A stretch of DNA of 64,000 bases from Microbacteriaceae bacterium (lineage in GTDB: Bacteria; Actinomycetota; Actinomycetes; Actinomycetales; Microbacteriaceae): contig JAODMO010000056.1 of the NCBI GenBank assembly GCA_025464995.1, positions 109,725 to 173,724 on the forward strand, in the 5' to 3' direction. Each line of letters opens with the position of its first letter. Positions within the stretch are counted from its first letter, which is position 1. Shown here in pieces: positions 46,235 to 56,631 of this stretch. The position numbers and the translations under genes are program-made. Below the pieces are notes generated by a model. It was not told the origin of the DNA and made no database searches. It worked only from the letters and a program-made list of their open reading frames with translations.

Positions 46235-46760
46235 CTAGCGCCCTCCCACGAGGGTGCGCACGGGGCCCGCCGTCAGGGCGACGCTCGGCTCGCTGGCGGA
46301 GGCCGGGAGTGCGAGAGCGCGGTAGTTCCGGCCCACCGAACGCCATGCGTCCCCGTACAGGCAGTCCCGAGCGTCCACGACGACGGGGCTGTTCACGATG
46401 GCGAGGTCGACCTCGACGGATTCCGCCCACTCGGTGAGCACGAGCAGGGCGTCGGAACCGGCGACCACGTCCTCCATGGAGTCCACGCAGGTCTACGCAG
46501 GTCGGGGTCGGGAAGATGGCTGTGGCCGTCGCGCCCGCCTCGGAATCGAACAGCACGACCTGCGCACCGCGGAGGTGCAGGGTCGCGGCCACGTTGAGCG
46601 CGGGTCGCGCACGTCGTCGGAGTGCGGCTTGAGGGCCGCACGCAGCACGCCGATGCGACCGTTGAGCACCGATCTGCCGAGAGCGGAGAGCGCGCCGTCG
46701 ATCACCCGCCGGCGCTGCCCCGTGTTGATCTCGTCCACCTGCTGCATGATGGACGTCGTT
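46235..46760 (-). pseudogene. Decayed UDP-glucose dehydrogenase C-terminal fragment with frameshifts
   Basis: Fragments in different frames: QVDEINTGQRRRVIDGALSALGRSVLNGRIGVLRAALKPHSDDVRD / VAATLHLRGAQVVLFDSEA / SDALLVLTEWAESVEVDLAIVNSPVVVDARDCLYGDAWRSVGRNYRALA. Confidence 0.72.
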
Positions 46761-47009
46761 CGCTGATCGGTCGTCGGGGTGACCTCTCCATCACGAGCTG
46801 CGTCGTGGGCGAGCTGGGCAGGCGCGACCGATGATGTCGGCGTTGGCGGGCTGCGCCATCGCCTCGAACATGCTCGCGATGCGCTTCGGCTCTTTCCGTG
46901 CGCAGGAGGGCCCGGCCCAGTCGCACACGACCGTCCGGAAACCCCGTTCGCGACTGCCAATCACGAAGCGTTGCCGCGCTCGGTGCCGACGGACGCCCAG
47001 GCGCTCGGC

Positions 47010-49946
47010 TCAGGCCGTAGACGGAGTTCGAGCCGGCGGTGTTCCGTAGAACTCGCGCTCGAAGACGTGGCGTGCGAGACGCGTCGTGCGCAGGTAGTCC
47101 TCTTCCAGCTGTGAGGCGGATCCGGGCGGGTATTCGAGCAGGCGGGCGACCCCGTCGAGCTGCTGGCGGTCGGTGGGAAGCACGTCGGCGGTCTTCGAGC
47201 TCCAGAGGGTGATCGCGCTCCGGGCACGCGAGGCCAGCAGCCACGCCTCGCGCAACCTCGCCGCGTCATCCGCGGGCACCAGGCCCTCCCCGACAGCGGC
47301 TGCCAGGGCGGCGAGGGTCGACGTGGTGCGCAGCGAGGGTCGCGCGGCGGCGTGCTGCAACTGCATCAACTGCACGAACCACTCGACGTCGCTCAGGGAA
47401 CCTCGGCCCAGCTTGAGATGCCGCGCGGGGTCGGCGGCCTGCGGCAGCCGCTCCGACTCGATGCGCGCCTTGATCCGCTTGACCTCGCGCACGTCGCGCT
47501 CTGCGATCGTCTCGGGATACCGCACGACGTCGGCGAGCCGCTCGAACTCCTCGATGAGGGCGTCGTCACCCACAACTCCGCGCGCGCGAAGGAGCGCCTG
47601 CGCCTCCCACGTGAGCGACCAGCGGGCGTAGTACGCCCGGTACGACTCGAGGGAGCGCACGATGGCGCCGTTCTTGCCCTCGGGACGCAACCCGATGTCG
47701 AGGTCGAGCGGGGTGCGCAGGTCTTCGGTGAGCCTCGAGAGGCCGCGCACGATGCCCTCGGCGCGCGACTGCGCCTCGGTATCGGTCGCGCCAGCCGCGC
47801 GGTACACGTACATCACGTCGGCATCCGAGCCGAAACCGAGCTCCGCTCCCCCGTACCGGCCCATCGCGATGATTGCGAACTCGATGCCGTCGCCGAAACG
47901 GTGGGTGATGGCGAGCGCACCGGTGAGGATCGCCGTCGTGATGTCGGAGAGACCGATACCCAGCTCCTCGACCGTGAGGGTTCCGAGGATGGCGCTCATG
48001 GCGAGCCTCAGGATCTCGCGACGTCGTGCGGTGCGCAGCACGAGGGCGGCTGCATCCGCGTCGTCGTAGTGGCGGGCCACGGTGGCTCTCGCCTCGTCGA
48101 GCAGCACGGCGAGGGGGCGGGGTCGAAGCTCGGCGTCGCTCTCCAGCCAGGCCGCGGCCTCGGGGATGCGCTCGAACAGGTCGCCGACGAATCGGGAACC
48201 GGAGAGCACGTGCGTGAGCCGCTGGGCCGCGCCCGAGGAGTCGCGGAGCATCCGCAGGAACCAGTACGCCTCACCGAGGTCGTCGCTCAAGCGACGGAAG
48301 GCGAGGAGCCCGTGATCGGGGTCGGCGCCCTCCGCGAACCACTGCAGCATGACAGGCAGCAGGTTGCGTTGGATGGTCGCCCGGCGCGACACCCCACCGG
48401 TGAGCGCGGCGATGTGGCGCAACGCTCCCGCGGGGTCGGTGAACCCGATCGCGGCGAGGCGCGCGGTGGCCTGCTCGCTGCTGAGGGCGAGCCCCTCCTC
48501 GGGCAGGGCGGCGACCGCCGAGAGCAGCGGTCGGTAGAAGAGCCGTTCGTGCAGCCGCCGCACGGCGTTCTTCGTGCGCTTCCACTGCGCGGAGAGTTCG
48601 ATGCCGCTCGGCGAGACGCCGCTCGCGCGCGCGAGCACGCGAAGCGCGTCGGCATCGGTCGGCATGATGTGCGTACGCAGGAGCTTCGTGAGCTGCAGCC
48701 GGTGCTCGAGCAATCGGAGGAAACGGTAGTCGCGGGAGAACTCGGCGGCCTCGACGCGACCGATGTATCCCTGGTCGGCGAGGGCCGTGAGCGCGTCGAG
48801 CGTGGCGGGCTGGTGCACGAGCGGGTCGCCCTGGCCGTGCACGAGTTGCAACAGCTGGATCGTGAACTCTACGTCGCGGAGACCCCCCGGGCCGAGCTTG
48901 AGCTGCACGTCGAACTCGTCGCCCGGGATGTTCTGGGTCACGCGTTCCCGCATTCGCTGCACGGACTCGACGAAGCCCTCCCGGCTCGCACTCGACCAGA
49001 CGAGCGGAGAGACGGCTTCGACGTATCGACCCCCGAGGTCGAGGTCGCCGGCGAGCGGGCGCGCCTTGAGCAGGGCCTGGAACTCCCAGCTCTTCGCCCA
49101 CCGCTCGTAGTACGCGAGGTGGGAGTCGAGGGTGCGGACGAGTGCCCCGTCTTTGCCCTCCGGGCGCAGGTTGGCGTCCACCTCCCACAGCTCGGGCTCG
49201 TAGGCCGACTCGTGGATGCCGCGCATCGTCTCCATCGCGAGCCGCGTGGCGATGGCCACCGCGCGGTCGCCGGAGAGCTCGTCGGAGGCCTCGGTCACGA
49301 AGATGACGTCCACATCGCTCACGTAGTTGAGTTCGCGCGCGCCGGCCTTGCCCATGCCGATGATGGCGAGCGGAGTGCGCGCTACCTCGTCGGCCGGGAA
49401 CCTGACGAGGGTGCGCGCGACGGCGAGGGATGCGTCGAGTGCCGCCGCCGCGAGGTCGGCGAGAGCTCGCGCGACGACGGACACCGCGGCGAGCGGATCG
49501 GACTGCTCGAGGTCCCACGCGGTGAGCTGGAGGAGGTGGCGCCGGTATCGCACGCGGAGCGCCGTGATGGCGACCTCGCCGGAGTGGGCCGCGGTGGCCG
49601 CGAGGATGTCGGCGGTGTACGCCGCCGCGTCCGCCGGCGCTGCGATCGGCGACGCGACGGCCTCGAGTTCGGCGGGGCGGCGCAATAGGAAGTCGGCGAG
49701 CCCGAGGGACGCGCCGAGAACAAGGATGAGGCGCGCCGTCGCCGCAGGGTCGGCGAGCACCGGGGCGAGCCGCTCCGGCGCGTGCTCGCGGAGGCGCGCG
49801 AGCGCCAGCAGCGCCTGGTCGGGATCGGCGGCGGCCGCGAAGTACGGCACCACCGAGTCGTCGAACTCGGCGAGCCGTTGCCGCGAGAGCTCGAGGTCGG
49901 CGAAACCGAGCCGGGCCAGGTCAGTCAGCGTTGTCTGGTGGCGCAT
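47010..49946 (-). CDS. glnE: Bifunctional glutamine synthetase adenylyltransferase/deadenylase
   Basis: VIGMGKAGARELNYVSDVDVIFV, DANLRPEGKDGALVRTL, IIAMGRYGGAELGFGSDADVMYVY; between glnA and glnA2. Confidence 0.94.
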   Translation of the reverse strand: MRHQTTLTDLARLGFADLELSRQRLAEFDDSVVPYFAAAADPDQALLALARLREHAPERLAPVLADPAATARLILVLGASLGLADFLLRRPAELEAVASPIAAPADAAAYTADILAATAAHSGEVAITALRVRYRRHLLQLTAWDLEQSDPLAAVSVVARALADLAAAALDASLAVARTLVRFPADEVARTPLAIIGMGKAGARELNYVSDVDVIFVTEASDELSGDRAVAIATRLAMETMRGIHESAYEPELWEVDANLRPEGKDGALVRTLDSHLAYYERWAKSWEFQALLKARPLAGDLDLGGRYVEAVSPLVWSSASREGFVESVQRMRERVTQNIPGDEFDVQLKLGPGGLRDVEFTIQLLQLVHGQGDPLVHQPATLDALTALADQGYIGRVEAAEFSRDYRFLRLLEHRLQLTKLLRTHIMPTDADALRVLARASGVSPSGIELSAQWKRTKNAVRRLHERLFYRPLLSAVAALPEEGLALSSEQATARLAAIGFTDPAGALRHIAALTGGVSRRATIQRNLLPVMLQWFAEGADPDHGLLAFRRLSDDLGEAYWFLRMLRDSSGAAQRLTHVLSGSRFVGDLFERIPEAAAWLESDAELRPRPLAVLLDEARATVARHYDDADAAALVLRTARRREILRLAMSAILGTLTVEELGIGLSDITTAILTGALAITHRFGDGIEFAIIAMGRYGGAELGFGSDADVMYVYRAAGATDTEAQSRAEGIVRGLSRLTEDLRTPLDLDIGLRPEGKNGAIVRSLESYRAYYARWSLTWEAQALLRARGVVGDDALIEEFERLADVVRYPETIAERDVREVKRIKARIESERLPQAADPARHLKLGRGSLSDVEWFVQLMQLQHAAARPSLRTTSTLAALAAAVGEGLVPADDAARLREAWLLASRARSAITLWSSKTADVLPTDRQQLDGVARLLEYPPGSASQLEEDYLRTTRLARHVFEREFYGTPPARTPSTA

Positions 49947-49958
49947 CTCTTCCCCGCG

Positions 49959-51296
49959 CTACAGCATCTCCAGGTTGCTCGCGAGCTCGTACGGCGTCAC
50001 CTGGGCGCGGTACTCCTGCCACTCACGCCGTTTGTTGAGAAGCACGTAGTTGAACACCTGCTCGCCGAGTGTCTCCGCGACGAGCTCCGAGTTCTCCATG
50101 AGCGACACGGCGTGATCGAGGCTCGCGGGCAACTGGTTGTAGCCGAGCGCACGACGCTCGGCGTCGCTGAGCTCCCACACGTTGTCCTCCGCCTCTGCGG
50201 GCAGTTCGTAGCCCTCCTCGATGCCTTTCAGTCCCGCCGCGAGCAGCAGGGAGTAGGCGAGGTAGGGGTTGGCCGCCGAGTCGATGGCACGGTACTCGAC
50301 CCGGGCACTCTGGCCCTTGTTGGGCTTGTAGAGCGGCACGCGCACGAGCGCCGATCGGTTGTTGTGCCCCCACGTGACGAAGCTGGGCGCCTCGTCGCCG
50401 CCCCAGAGCCGCTTGTAGGAGTTGACGAACTGGTTGGTGACGGCGGTGATCTCGGGCGCGTGCGTGAGGAGCCCCGCGACGAACTGCCGGCCGATCGTCG
50501 ACAGCTGGTAGTGACCGGATGCGTCGTAGAAAGCGTTGCTGTCACCCTCGAAGAGCGACATGTGCGTGTGCATGCCGCTGCCGGGGTGTCCCGACATGGG
50601 CTTCGGCATGAACGTCGCATAGACGCCCTGCTCGATCGCGACCTCCTTGATCACCGTGCGGAACGTCATGATGTTGTCGGCGGTCGTGAGCGCGTCGGCG
50701 TAGCGGAGGTCGATCTCGTTCTGCCCGGGGCCGGCCTCGTGGTGGCTGAACTCCACCGAGATGCCGAGATCTTCCAGCATGCGCACCGAGCGGCGACGGA
50801 AGTCGTGGGCCGTTCCGCCCGGCACGTTGTCGAAGAATCCAGCCGAGTCGACGGGTTCCGGCTTTCCGTTCTTGAGCTTCGACGACTTGAGCAGGTAGAA
50901 CTCGATCTCGGGGTGCGTGTAGAACGTGAATCCGCGGTCGGCCGCCTTCGCGAGTGTGCGCTTGAGCACGTGGCGCGGATCGGACACGGCGGGCTGTCCG
51001 TCGGGCGTCGTGATGTCGCAGAACATGCGCGCCGTCGGGTCGATCTCCCCGCGCCACGGCAGGATCTGGAAGGTCGTGGGGTCGGGCTGAGCGAGCATGT
51101 CGGCCTCGTACGCCCGGGTGAATCCCTCGATCGCTGAGCCGTCGAATCCGAGCCCCTCGGCGAAGGCGCCCTCGACCTCGGCGGGTGCGATGGCGACGCT
51201 CTTGAGGGTTCCGACGACGTCGGTGAACCATAGGCGGATGAACTTGATGCCTCGTTCTTCAATGGTTCGAAGAACGAAGTCTCGCTGCTTGTCCAT
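49959..51296 (-). CDS. glnA2: Glutamine synthetase (second type I-family paralog)
   Basis: MDKQRDFVLRTIEERGIKFIRLWFTDVVGTLKSVAIAPAEVEGAF, HHEAGPGQNEIDLRY, GSGMHTHMSLFEGDSNAFYD. Confidence 0.93.
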   Translation of the reverse strand: MDKQRDFVLRTIEERGIKFIRLWFTDVVGTLKSVAIAPAEVEGAFAEGLGFDGSAIEGFTRAYEADMLAQPDPTTFQILPWRGEIDPTARMFCDITTPDGQPAVSDPRHVLKRTLAKAADRGFTFYTHPEIEFYLLKSSKLKNGKPEPVDSAGFFDNVPGGTAHDFRRRSVRMLEDLGISVEFSHHEAGPGQNEIDLRYADALTTADNIMTFRTVIKEVAIEQGVYATFMPKPMSGHPGSGMHTHMSLFEGDSNAFYDASGHYQLSTIGRQFVAGLLTHAPEITAVTNQFVNSYKRLWGGDEAPSFVTWGHNNRSALVRVPLYKPNKGQSARVEYRAIDSAANPYLAYSLLLAAGLKGIEEGYELPAEAEDNVWELSDAERRALGYNQLPASLDHAVSLMENSELVAETLGEQVFNYVLLNKRREWQEYRAQVTPYELASNLEML

Positions 51297-51448
51297 CCGG
51301 CTCCTCTGTTGATTCTGGGGTGGTGGATCCCCGCGCTATCAGGCTACTGGCTATACCCACCGTCTGCTTGTCACACCCGTGCGGCCTGTCACCCAGTCGG
51401 CGCGTCGTCCGTCGGTCGCCGTTCGGCGACACCTTTACACTTTCGACT

Positions 51449-51787
51449 ATGACGAAGCCAGCACCGAAGCGCAGGAGGAAGCCGACCCGCACGCCCGTCG
51501 ACACGGCCGTCGTCGTGCTCTACGCCGCCTACGCGGTGGTTTTCGTGTTCGTGGTGTTCTACACGCTGCTGCACCTCGTCTTCTTCGGTTTCAACGGCGA
51601 CCCGGTCGGGGTCGACCTCGGTCTCGGTCTCGTGCTCCCGCTGCTCTGGATCGTCGGCCTCCTCCGCGCGATCGCGTTGCGCGCGACCCCACGACGGGCC
51701 CAGTTCTGGGGCTTCCTCGTGCTCGCGGTCGTGGTAGTGCTGCTGGCGTTCGACACCGCACGTTTCGCCCCCATCTTCTGGGGCTAG
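51449..51787 (+). CDS. Small hypothetical membrane protein
   Basis: 113 aa with about three predicted TM segments and a basic N-terminus. Confidence 0.65.
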   Translation: MTKPAPKRRRKPTRTPVDTAVVVLYAAYAVVFVFVVFYTLLHLVFFGFNGDPVGVDLGLGLVLPLLWIVGLLRAIALRATPRRAQFWGFLVLAVVVVLLAFDTARFAPIFWG

Positions 51788-51808
51788 AGGCGGCGCTAAG
51801 CTCGACGC

Positions 51809-52624
51809 ATGGCAGACCAGGCAGTAAAGCGCGTTCGCACCAGGCACTTCCAGAACGCCAAGGAGACCGGCATCAAAATCACCGGGCTCACCAGCTACGA
51901 CCAGTTGACGGCATCCATCTTCGACGACGCGGGAATCGACTTCCTGCTCGTCGGAGACTCGGCCGGCAACAACGTGTTCGGCCACGACACGACCCTCCCC
52001 GTCACCGTCGACGAACTCATCCCGCTCGCCCGCGCCGTCGCCGGAGCCACCAAGCGGGCGTTCGTCGTCGCCGACATGCCCTTCGGCTCGTACGAGACGA
52101 GCCCGGATGAGGCGTTGCACACCGCCTTCCGATTCATGAAGGAGACCCACGCGCACGCCGTGAAGCTCGAGGGCGGCGTGCGCAGCGCCGAGCAGATCAG
52201 GCGCATCGTCTCCGCCGGCATCCCGGTCATGGCGCACATCGGGTTCACGCCGCAGAGCGAGCACGGCCTCGGCGGCCACATCATCCAGGGACGTGGAGAG
52301 GGCGCTGCACAACTGCTCCTCGACGCCCATGCCGTCGAAGACGCCGGTGCCTTCGCCGTCGTGCTGGAGATGGTGCCGTCCGGCGTCGCGGCGCAGGTGA
52401 CCGACGAACTGCGCATCCCCACGATCGGTGTCGGCGCCGGCCCCCACGTCGACGGCCAGCTGCTGGTCTGGACCGACTGGGCGGGACTCTCGACCGGGCG
52501 AATCCCGAAGTTCGTACGGCAGTACGCCGACCTCAAGGGCGTATTGACCGACGCGACGAAGGCGTACATCGCCGACGTCGCGGCCGCGAGCTATCCGGCA
52601 CACGAACACGAGTACGAGGGCTGA
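51809..52624 (+). CDS. panB: 3-methyl-2-oxobutanoate hydroxymethyltransferase
   Basis: [68 protein letters not shown]. Confidence 0.95.
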   Translation: MADQAVKRVRTRHFQNAKETGIKITGLTSYDQLTASIFDDAGIDFLLVGDSAGNNVFGHDTTLPVTVDELIPLARAVAGATKRAFVVADMPFGSYETSPDEALHTAFRFMKETHAHAVKLEGGVRSAEQIRRIVSAGIPVMAHIGFTPQSEHGLGGHIIQGRGEGAAQLLLDAHAVEDAGAFAVVLEMVPSGVAAQVTDELRIPTIGVGAGPHVDGQLLVWTDWAGLSTGRIPKFVRQYADLKGVLTDATKAYIADVAAASYPAHEHEYEG

Positions 52625-52631
52625 CGACACG

Positions 52632-53465
52632 GTGCACTGGGGTGAAGCGCGGGTCGGCATCTCCGGCTGGCGCTATGCGCCCTGGCGCGGCGACTTCTAC
52701 CCCAAGGGGCTGCAGCAGCGGCTCGAGCTCGAGTACGCATCGAGTAGGCTCTCGTCGATCGAGCTCAACGGCTCGTTCTATTCCCTCCAGCGCCCCTCGA
52801 GTTGGCTCTCCTGGTCGCAGCAGACCCCCGTCGACTTCGTCTTCTCGGTGAAGGGCCCGCGCTACGTCACCCACCTGCTTCGACTCCGGTCGACGGATGA
52901 GGCGCTCGCGAACTTCTTCGCGTCGGGGCTCTTCCGGCTCGGCCCCAAGCTCGGCCCGATCCTCTGGCAGCTGCCGCCCAACCTGCACTTCGACGAGGAG
53001 CAGCTCGACGCGTTCCTCTCGAGCCTGCCGCGCACCACGACGGAGGCGGCGGCACTCGCGGCCCGCAGCACGCGCGGCACCGCGCCAGAGGAGCGCGGCT
53101 TCGACCCCACGCTGGAACGCCCGATCAGGCACGCGCTCGAGGTGCGCAGCGTGAGCTTCGACACGGAGCGGTACTTCGCCCTGCTCGAGCGTCAGGGCGT
53201 CGCATCCGTCGTCGCAGATACCGCCGGGCGGTGGCCGTTCTTCACCCGGGTCACCGCCGACTTCGCGTATGTGCGGCTGCACGGCGACGAAATCCTCTAT
53301 GAGAGCGGGTACTCGCCCGAATCGCTCGACACATGGGCGGCGCGCATCGACGGGTGGCGCGCGACGGGTCGGGATGTCTTCGTCTACTTCGACAACGACA
53401 TCAAGGTGCGCGCGCCGTACGACGCGATGGCTCTCGCGTCGAGACTCGCGAGCCAGCCCGGCTGA
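52632..53465 (+). CDS. DUF72 domain-containing protein
   Basis: ARVGISGWRYAPWRGDFYPKGLQQRLELEYASSRLSSIELNGSFYSLQ, VYFDNDIKVRAPYDA. Confidence 0.88.
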   Translation: MHWGEARVGISGWRYAPWRGDFYPKGLQQRLELEYASSRLSSIELNGSFYSLQRPSSWLSWSQQTPVDFVFSVKGPRYVTHLLRLRSTDEALANFFASGLFRLGPKLGPILWQLPPNLHFDEEQLDAFLSSLPRTTTEAAALAARSTRGTAPEERGFDPTLERPIRHALEVRSVSFDTERYFALLERQGVASVVADTAGRWPFFTRVTADFAYVRLHGDEILYESGYSPESLDTWAARIDGWRATGRDVFVYFDNDIKVRAPYDAMALASRLASQPG

Positions 53466-53490
53466 CAACGCCGTGCTGTTCGAGTTGGGG

Positions 53491-53664
53491 CTACCGCCCT
53501 TCGGCGGCCTCCTCCTCGGCCCACTTGCGAGCGCGTTCGGCGATGATCTGCGGCGCACGAGCCGCCTCCTCGCGCGAGGCGAAGGGGCCGTCGCGCTCCG
53601 AGCCGAGCGACTGCGCGCCCTCCTCGACCTCACCAGTCTTGTTGTTGTACCACCACTGGGTCAT
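53491..53664 (-). CDS. Small SPOR-like conserved protein, 57 aa
   Basis: MTQWWYNNKTGEVEEGAQSLGSERDGPFASREEAARAPQIIAERARKWAEEEAAEGR; below the ORF-track length cutoff. Confidence 0.72.
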   Translation of the reverse strand: MTQWWYNNKTGEVEEGAQSLGSERDGPFASREEAARAPQIIAERARKWAEEEAAEGR

Positions 53665-53713
53665 GGGAGCCTCCTGTCGACTGGCTCCAGCCTAAACCCG
53701 GTGCTCGGCACGT

Positions 53714-54097
53714 TCACATGCTCGCGATCTGGATCAGGTTGCCGCACGTGTCGTCGAACACCGCGACGGTCACGGGGCCCATCTCGACGGGTGGCTGCAC
53801 GAATCTCACGCCGAGCGCTGCGAGGCGCTCGTGCTCCGCGATCACGTCGTCGACGGCAAAACTCGTGAACGGGATGCCGTCGGCCACGAGCGCCGCGCGG
53901 AATGGCGCGACCGCGGGGTGCTCGGCCGGTTCGAGCAGCAGTTCGACGCCGTCTGGTGCGTCCGGTGAGACGACGGTCAGCCACCGGTACTCGCCCGCGG
54001 GCACGTCGGTCTTCTTCTCGAAGCCGAGGGTGCCGGCGTAGAACTCGAGCGCCTCGGCCTGGTCGTCGACGAAGACGCTCGTGGTCACTATTCTCAT
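53714..54097 (-). CDS. VOC (glyoxalase-like) family protein
   Basis: MRIVTTSVFVDDQAEALEFYAGTLGFEKKTDVPAGEYRWLTV, VAVFDDTCGNLIQIASM. Confidence 0.87.
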   Translation of the reverse strand: MRIVTTSVFVDDQAEALEFYAGTLGFEKKTDVPAGEYRWLTVVSPDAPDGVELLLEPAEHPAVAPFRAALVADGIPFTSFAVDDVIAEHERLAALGVRFVQPPVEMGPVTVAVFDDTCGNLIQIASM

Positions 54098-54384
54098 TTC
54101 CTGTCCTCCGATTCGATGGGTTGTGCGAACCAGGCCCCCAGCGCCGCGAGCGTCGACCTCTCGAGGTGGTGCACCGTGGTGCGCCCCCTTCGATCTATAG
54201 TGACGATGCCCGCGTCGACGAGCACGCCGATGTGCTTCGAGACCGCCTGCCGGCTGACCGAGATCTGTCGCTTCGTCATCAGGCGAGCGCAGAGCTCGAA
54301 CTGCGACTGGTCGTCGCGCTCCCTCAGTTCCTCGACGATCGCGAGCCGGGAGGGATCACCCAGCGCGCGGAACAGCCTGTCCAT
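54094..54384 (-). CDS. ArsR-type helix-turn-helix regulator
   Basis: MDRLFRALGDPSRLAIVEELRERD...ISVSRQAVSKHIGVLVDAGIVTIDRRGRTTVHHLE; overlaps the VOC gene by 4 bp. Confidence 0.88.
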   Translation of the reverse strand: MDRLFRALGDPSRLAIVEELRERDDQSQFELCARLMTKRQISVSRQAVSKHIGVLVDAGIVTIDRRGRTTVHHLERSTLAALGAWFAQPIESEDRK

Positions 54385-54453
54385 GCCGTCAGGATAGGCA
54401 ACCAGATGGTTGCGCGTCAAGGGTCGCATGCCGCGGAAACTAGACTTGTGCGC

Positions 54454-55323
54454 ATGCCCCGCGACACCAACGGCCACCTCACGCCCGGACGAATCTCCCC
54501 GATGCGCACGGTCCCGCAGCACATCGCCCGCCCCGAGTATGTGGGCAAGAAGGCTCCGTCGGACTTCACCGGCTCGGACGTCTACCCCGCGGCATCCGTC
54601 GACCTGATTCGCGAGTCGAGCGTCATCGCGGCGCAGGCCATCCAGGCCGTGGGTCGGGCCGTGCGGCCGGGCGTCACGACCGACGAGCTCGACGCGATCG
54701 GACACGACTTCGTCGTGGCCGCGGGCGCCTACCCGTCGTGCCTCGGGTACCGCGGATTCCAGAAGTCGGTCTGCACGTCGCTGAACGAAGTCATCTGCCA
54801 CGGCATCCCCGACGACACCGTGCTGCAGGACGGCGACATCATCAACATCGACATCACGGCGTTCAAGAACGGCTTCCACGGCGACAGCAACGTGACCTTC
54901 CTCGTCGGAGATGTCGCCCAGGAGGCCGTGGACCTCGTCGAGCGCACGCGCGAGTCGCTCAACCGCGGCATCAAGGCTGTCGCGCCCGGGCGCGAAGTCA
55001 ACGTCATCGGCCGCTCCATCGAGTCGTACGCCAAGCGCTTCGACTACGGGGTCGTGCGCGACTTCACGGGGCACGGAGTGGGTGCGGCGTTCCACTCCGG
55101 GCTCATCATCCCGCACTACGACTCCGCTCCCCGGTTCAACGACGAGATCGTCGAGAACATGGTCTTCACGATCGAACCCATGCTCACCCTCGGCGGCTCG
55201 CCCGAATGGGAGATGTGGGCCGACGGCTGGACGGTCGTGACGAAGGACCGCAGCTGGAGCGCCCAATTCGAACACACGCTCGTCGTCACCGAGCGTGGCG
55301 CCGACGTACTCACCGTGGCCTAG
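54454..55323 (+). CDS. map: Type I methionine aminopeptidase
   Basis: YPSCLGYRGFQKSVCTSLNEVICHGIPDD, DIINIDITAFKNGFHGDSN, GHGVGAAFHSG. Confidence 0.94.
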   Translation: MPRDTNGHLTPGRISPMRTVPQHIARPEYVGKKAPSDFTGSDVYPAASVDLIRESSVIAAQAIQAVGRAVRPGVTTDELDAIGHDFVVAAGAYPSCLGYRGFQKSVCTSLNEVICHGIPDDTVLQDGDIINIDITAFKNGFHGDSNVTFLVGDVAQEAVDLVERTRESLNRGIKAVAPGREVNVIGRSIESYAKRFDYGVVRDFTGHGVGAAFHSGLIIPHYDSAPRFNDEIVENMVFTIEPMLTLGGSPEWEMWADGWTVVTKDRSWSAQFEHTLVVTERGADVLTVA

Positions 55324-55337
55324 CGAAAGATGAAGTC

Positions 55338-56102
55338 ATGACAACTGCACTGGGAATCGACATCGGCGGAACCGGCATCAAGGGGGCGCTCGTCGACGTC
55401 GACAGCGGCGAACTCCTGAGCGACCGGGTGAAGCTGGCCACGCCGGCGGGCGGCGAACCGGAGGCAATCCTCGCGACGGTCGTCGAGATCATCGCCAAGC
55501 TCGGCGGAGTCGCCGACGGTGTACCCGTCGGCGTCTGCTTCCCCGCGATCGTCAAGAACGGCAAGACGATGTCTGCCGCCAACGTCTCGAAGAAATGGAT
55601 CGGGCTCGACGCCGAGGCACTGTTCGAGAAGACTCTCGGGCGCGACATCACCTTCGTCAACGACGCGGATGCCGCGGGAGTCGCCGAGGTTCGCTTCGGC
55701 GCCGCCAAGGGAGTCGACGGGCTCGTCATCCTCACGACGCTCGGCACCGGCATCGGCTCGGCGATGATCTACAACGGTGTGCTCGTCCCCAACTCGGAGC
55801 TGGGACACCTCGAGATCGGCGGCAAGGACGCGGAGACACGGGCGTCGTTCTCGGCGAAGGAGCGGTCGCGCCTGAGCTTCCACAAGTGGGCGACGAAACG
55901 CCTTCAGAAGTACTACTCGGCGGTGGAGTTCCTCTTCTCCCCCGACCTGTTCATCGTCGGCGGCGGGGTGTCGAAGAGCCACGAGGAGTTCCTCCCGCTG
56001 CTCAACCTCGCCACGCCGATCGTGCCGGCCAAGATGCGCAACAACGCGGGCATCCTCGGTGCGGCGGCACTCGCGGTGAAGACCCCCGAGGGCGTCGCCT
56101 AG
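55338..56102 (+). CDS. ppgK: Polyphosphate glucokinase (ROK family)
   Basis: LGIDIGGTGIKGALVDVDSGEL, VNDADAAGVAEVRFGAAKG, LTTLGTGIGSAMIYNGVLVPNSELGHLEIGG. Confidence 0.9.
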   Translation: MTTALGIDIGGTGIKGALVDVDSGELLSDRVKLATPAGGEPEAILATVVEIIAKLGGVADGVPVGVCFPAIVKNGKTMSAANVSKKWIGLDAEALFEKTLGRDITFVNDADAAGVAEVRFGAAKGVDGLVILTTLGTGIGSAMIYNGVLVPNSELGHLEIGGKDAETRASFSAKERSRLSFHKWATKRLQKYYSAVEFLFSPDLFIVGGGVSKSHEEFLPLLNLATPIVPAKMRNNAGILGAAALAVKTPEGVA

Positions 56103-56631
56103 GGCGACCCGCCCGACAGCGGCATCCGCGACGGCCGCATCGGTCTCGGCTCCGTGCCGTTCCTCGCGCCGCCCGTGGTTGGACGACGCACAGCGACGTC
56201 GATCGCGCTGAGGTCTGACTGTGGCGCGCCCATTCGCACCCCAGCGCCGAGAGGGTGTTGCATCCGTAGGTGGCCCTTCGGTCACCGGTGTGCGCCCGGT
56301 CGGGGGTCTGGCTCTGTGTCACCGTGCTCTTCGCGACGGTCGCCGAGTCGGCGGCCGAGGGTCGCGGTCGCGCAGGGCGCAGGCATCCGCGTTGTGCAAG
56401 AACTCGCACGACGACCCGCTCGACGGGGCGCCGCGGTGGCATCAGGCCCAGCTGCGCAAGAAGCCCGCCCTCGGGTACGTACCGCGGCGCCGTCCGCGAA
56501 ACTCCGCGCCGCGATCGTCGCTCAGCGATGCAGGCCACGACACGACGCCCGTCCGAGGACGCCCCCGATTCAATCGCCGGGCCGACCCGGCCGCTAGGTG
56601 TGCGCGGCGCGCGTGCCGTATAACTGGGTGC

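Noticed and set aside
47352-49688. 778-aa plus-strand ORF
   Set aside because: Antisense to glnE; shadow-frame composition
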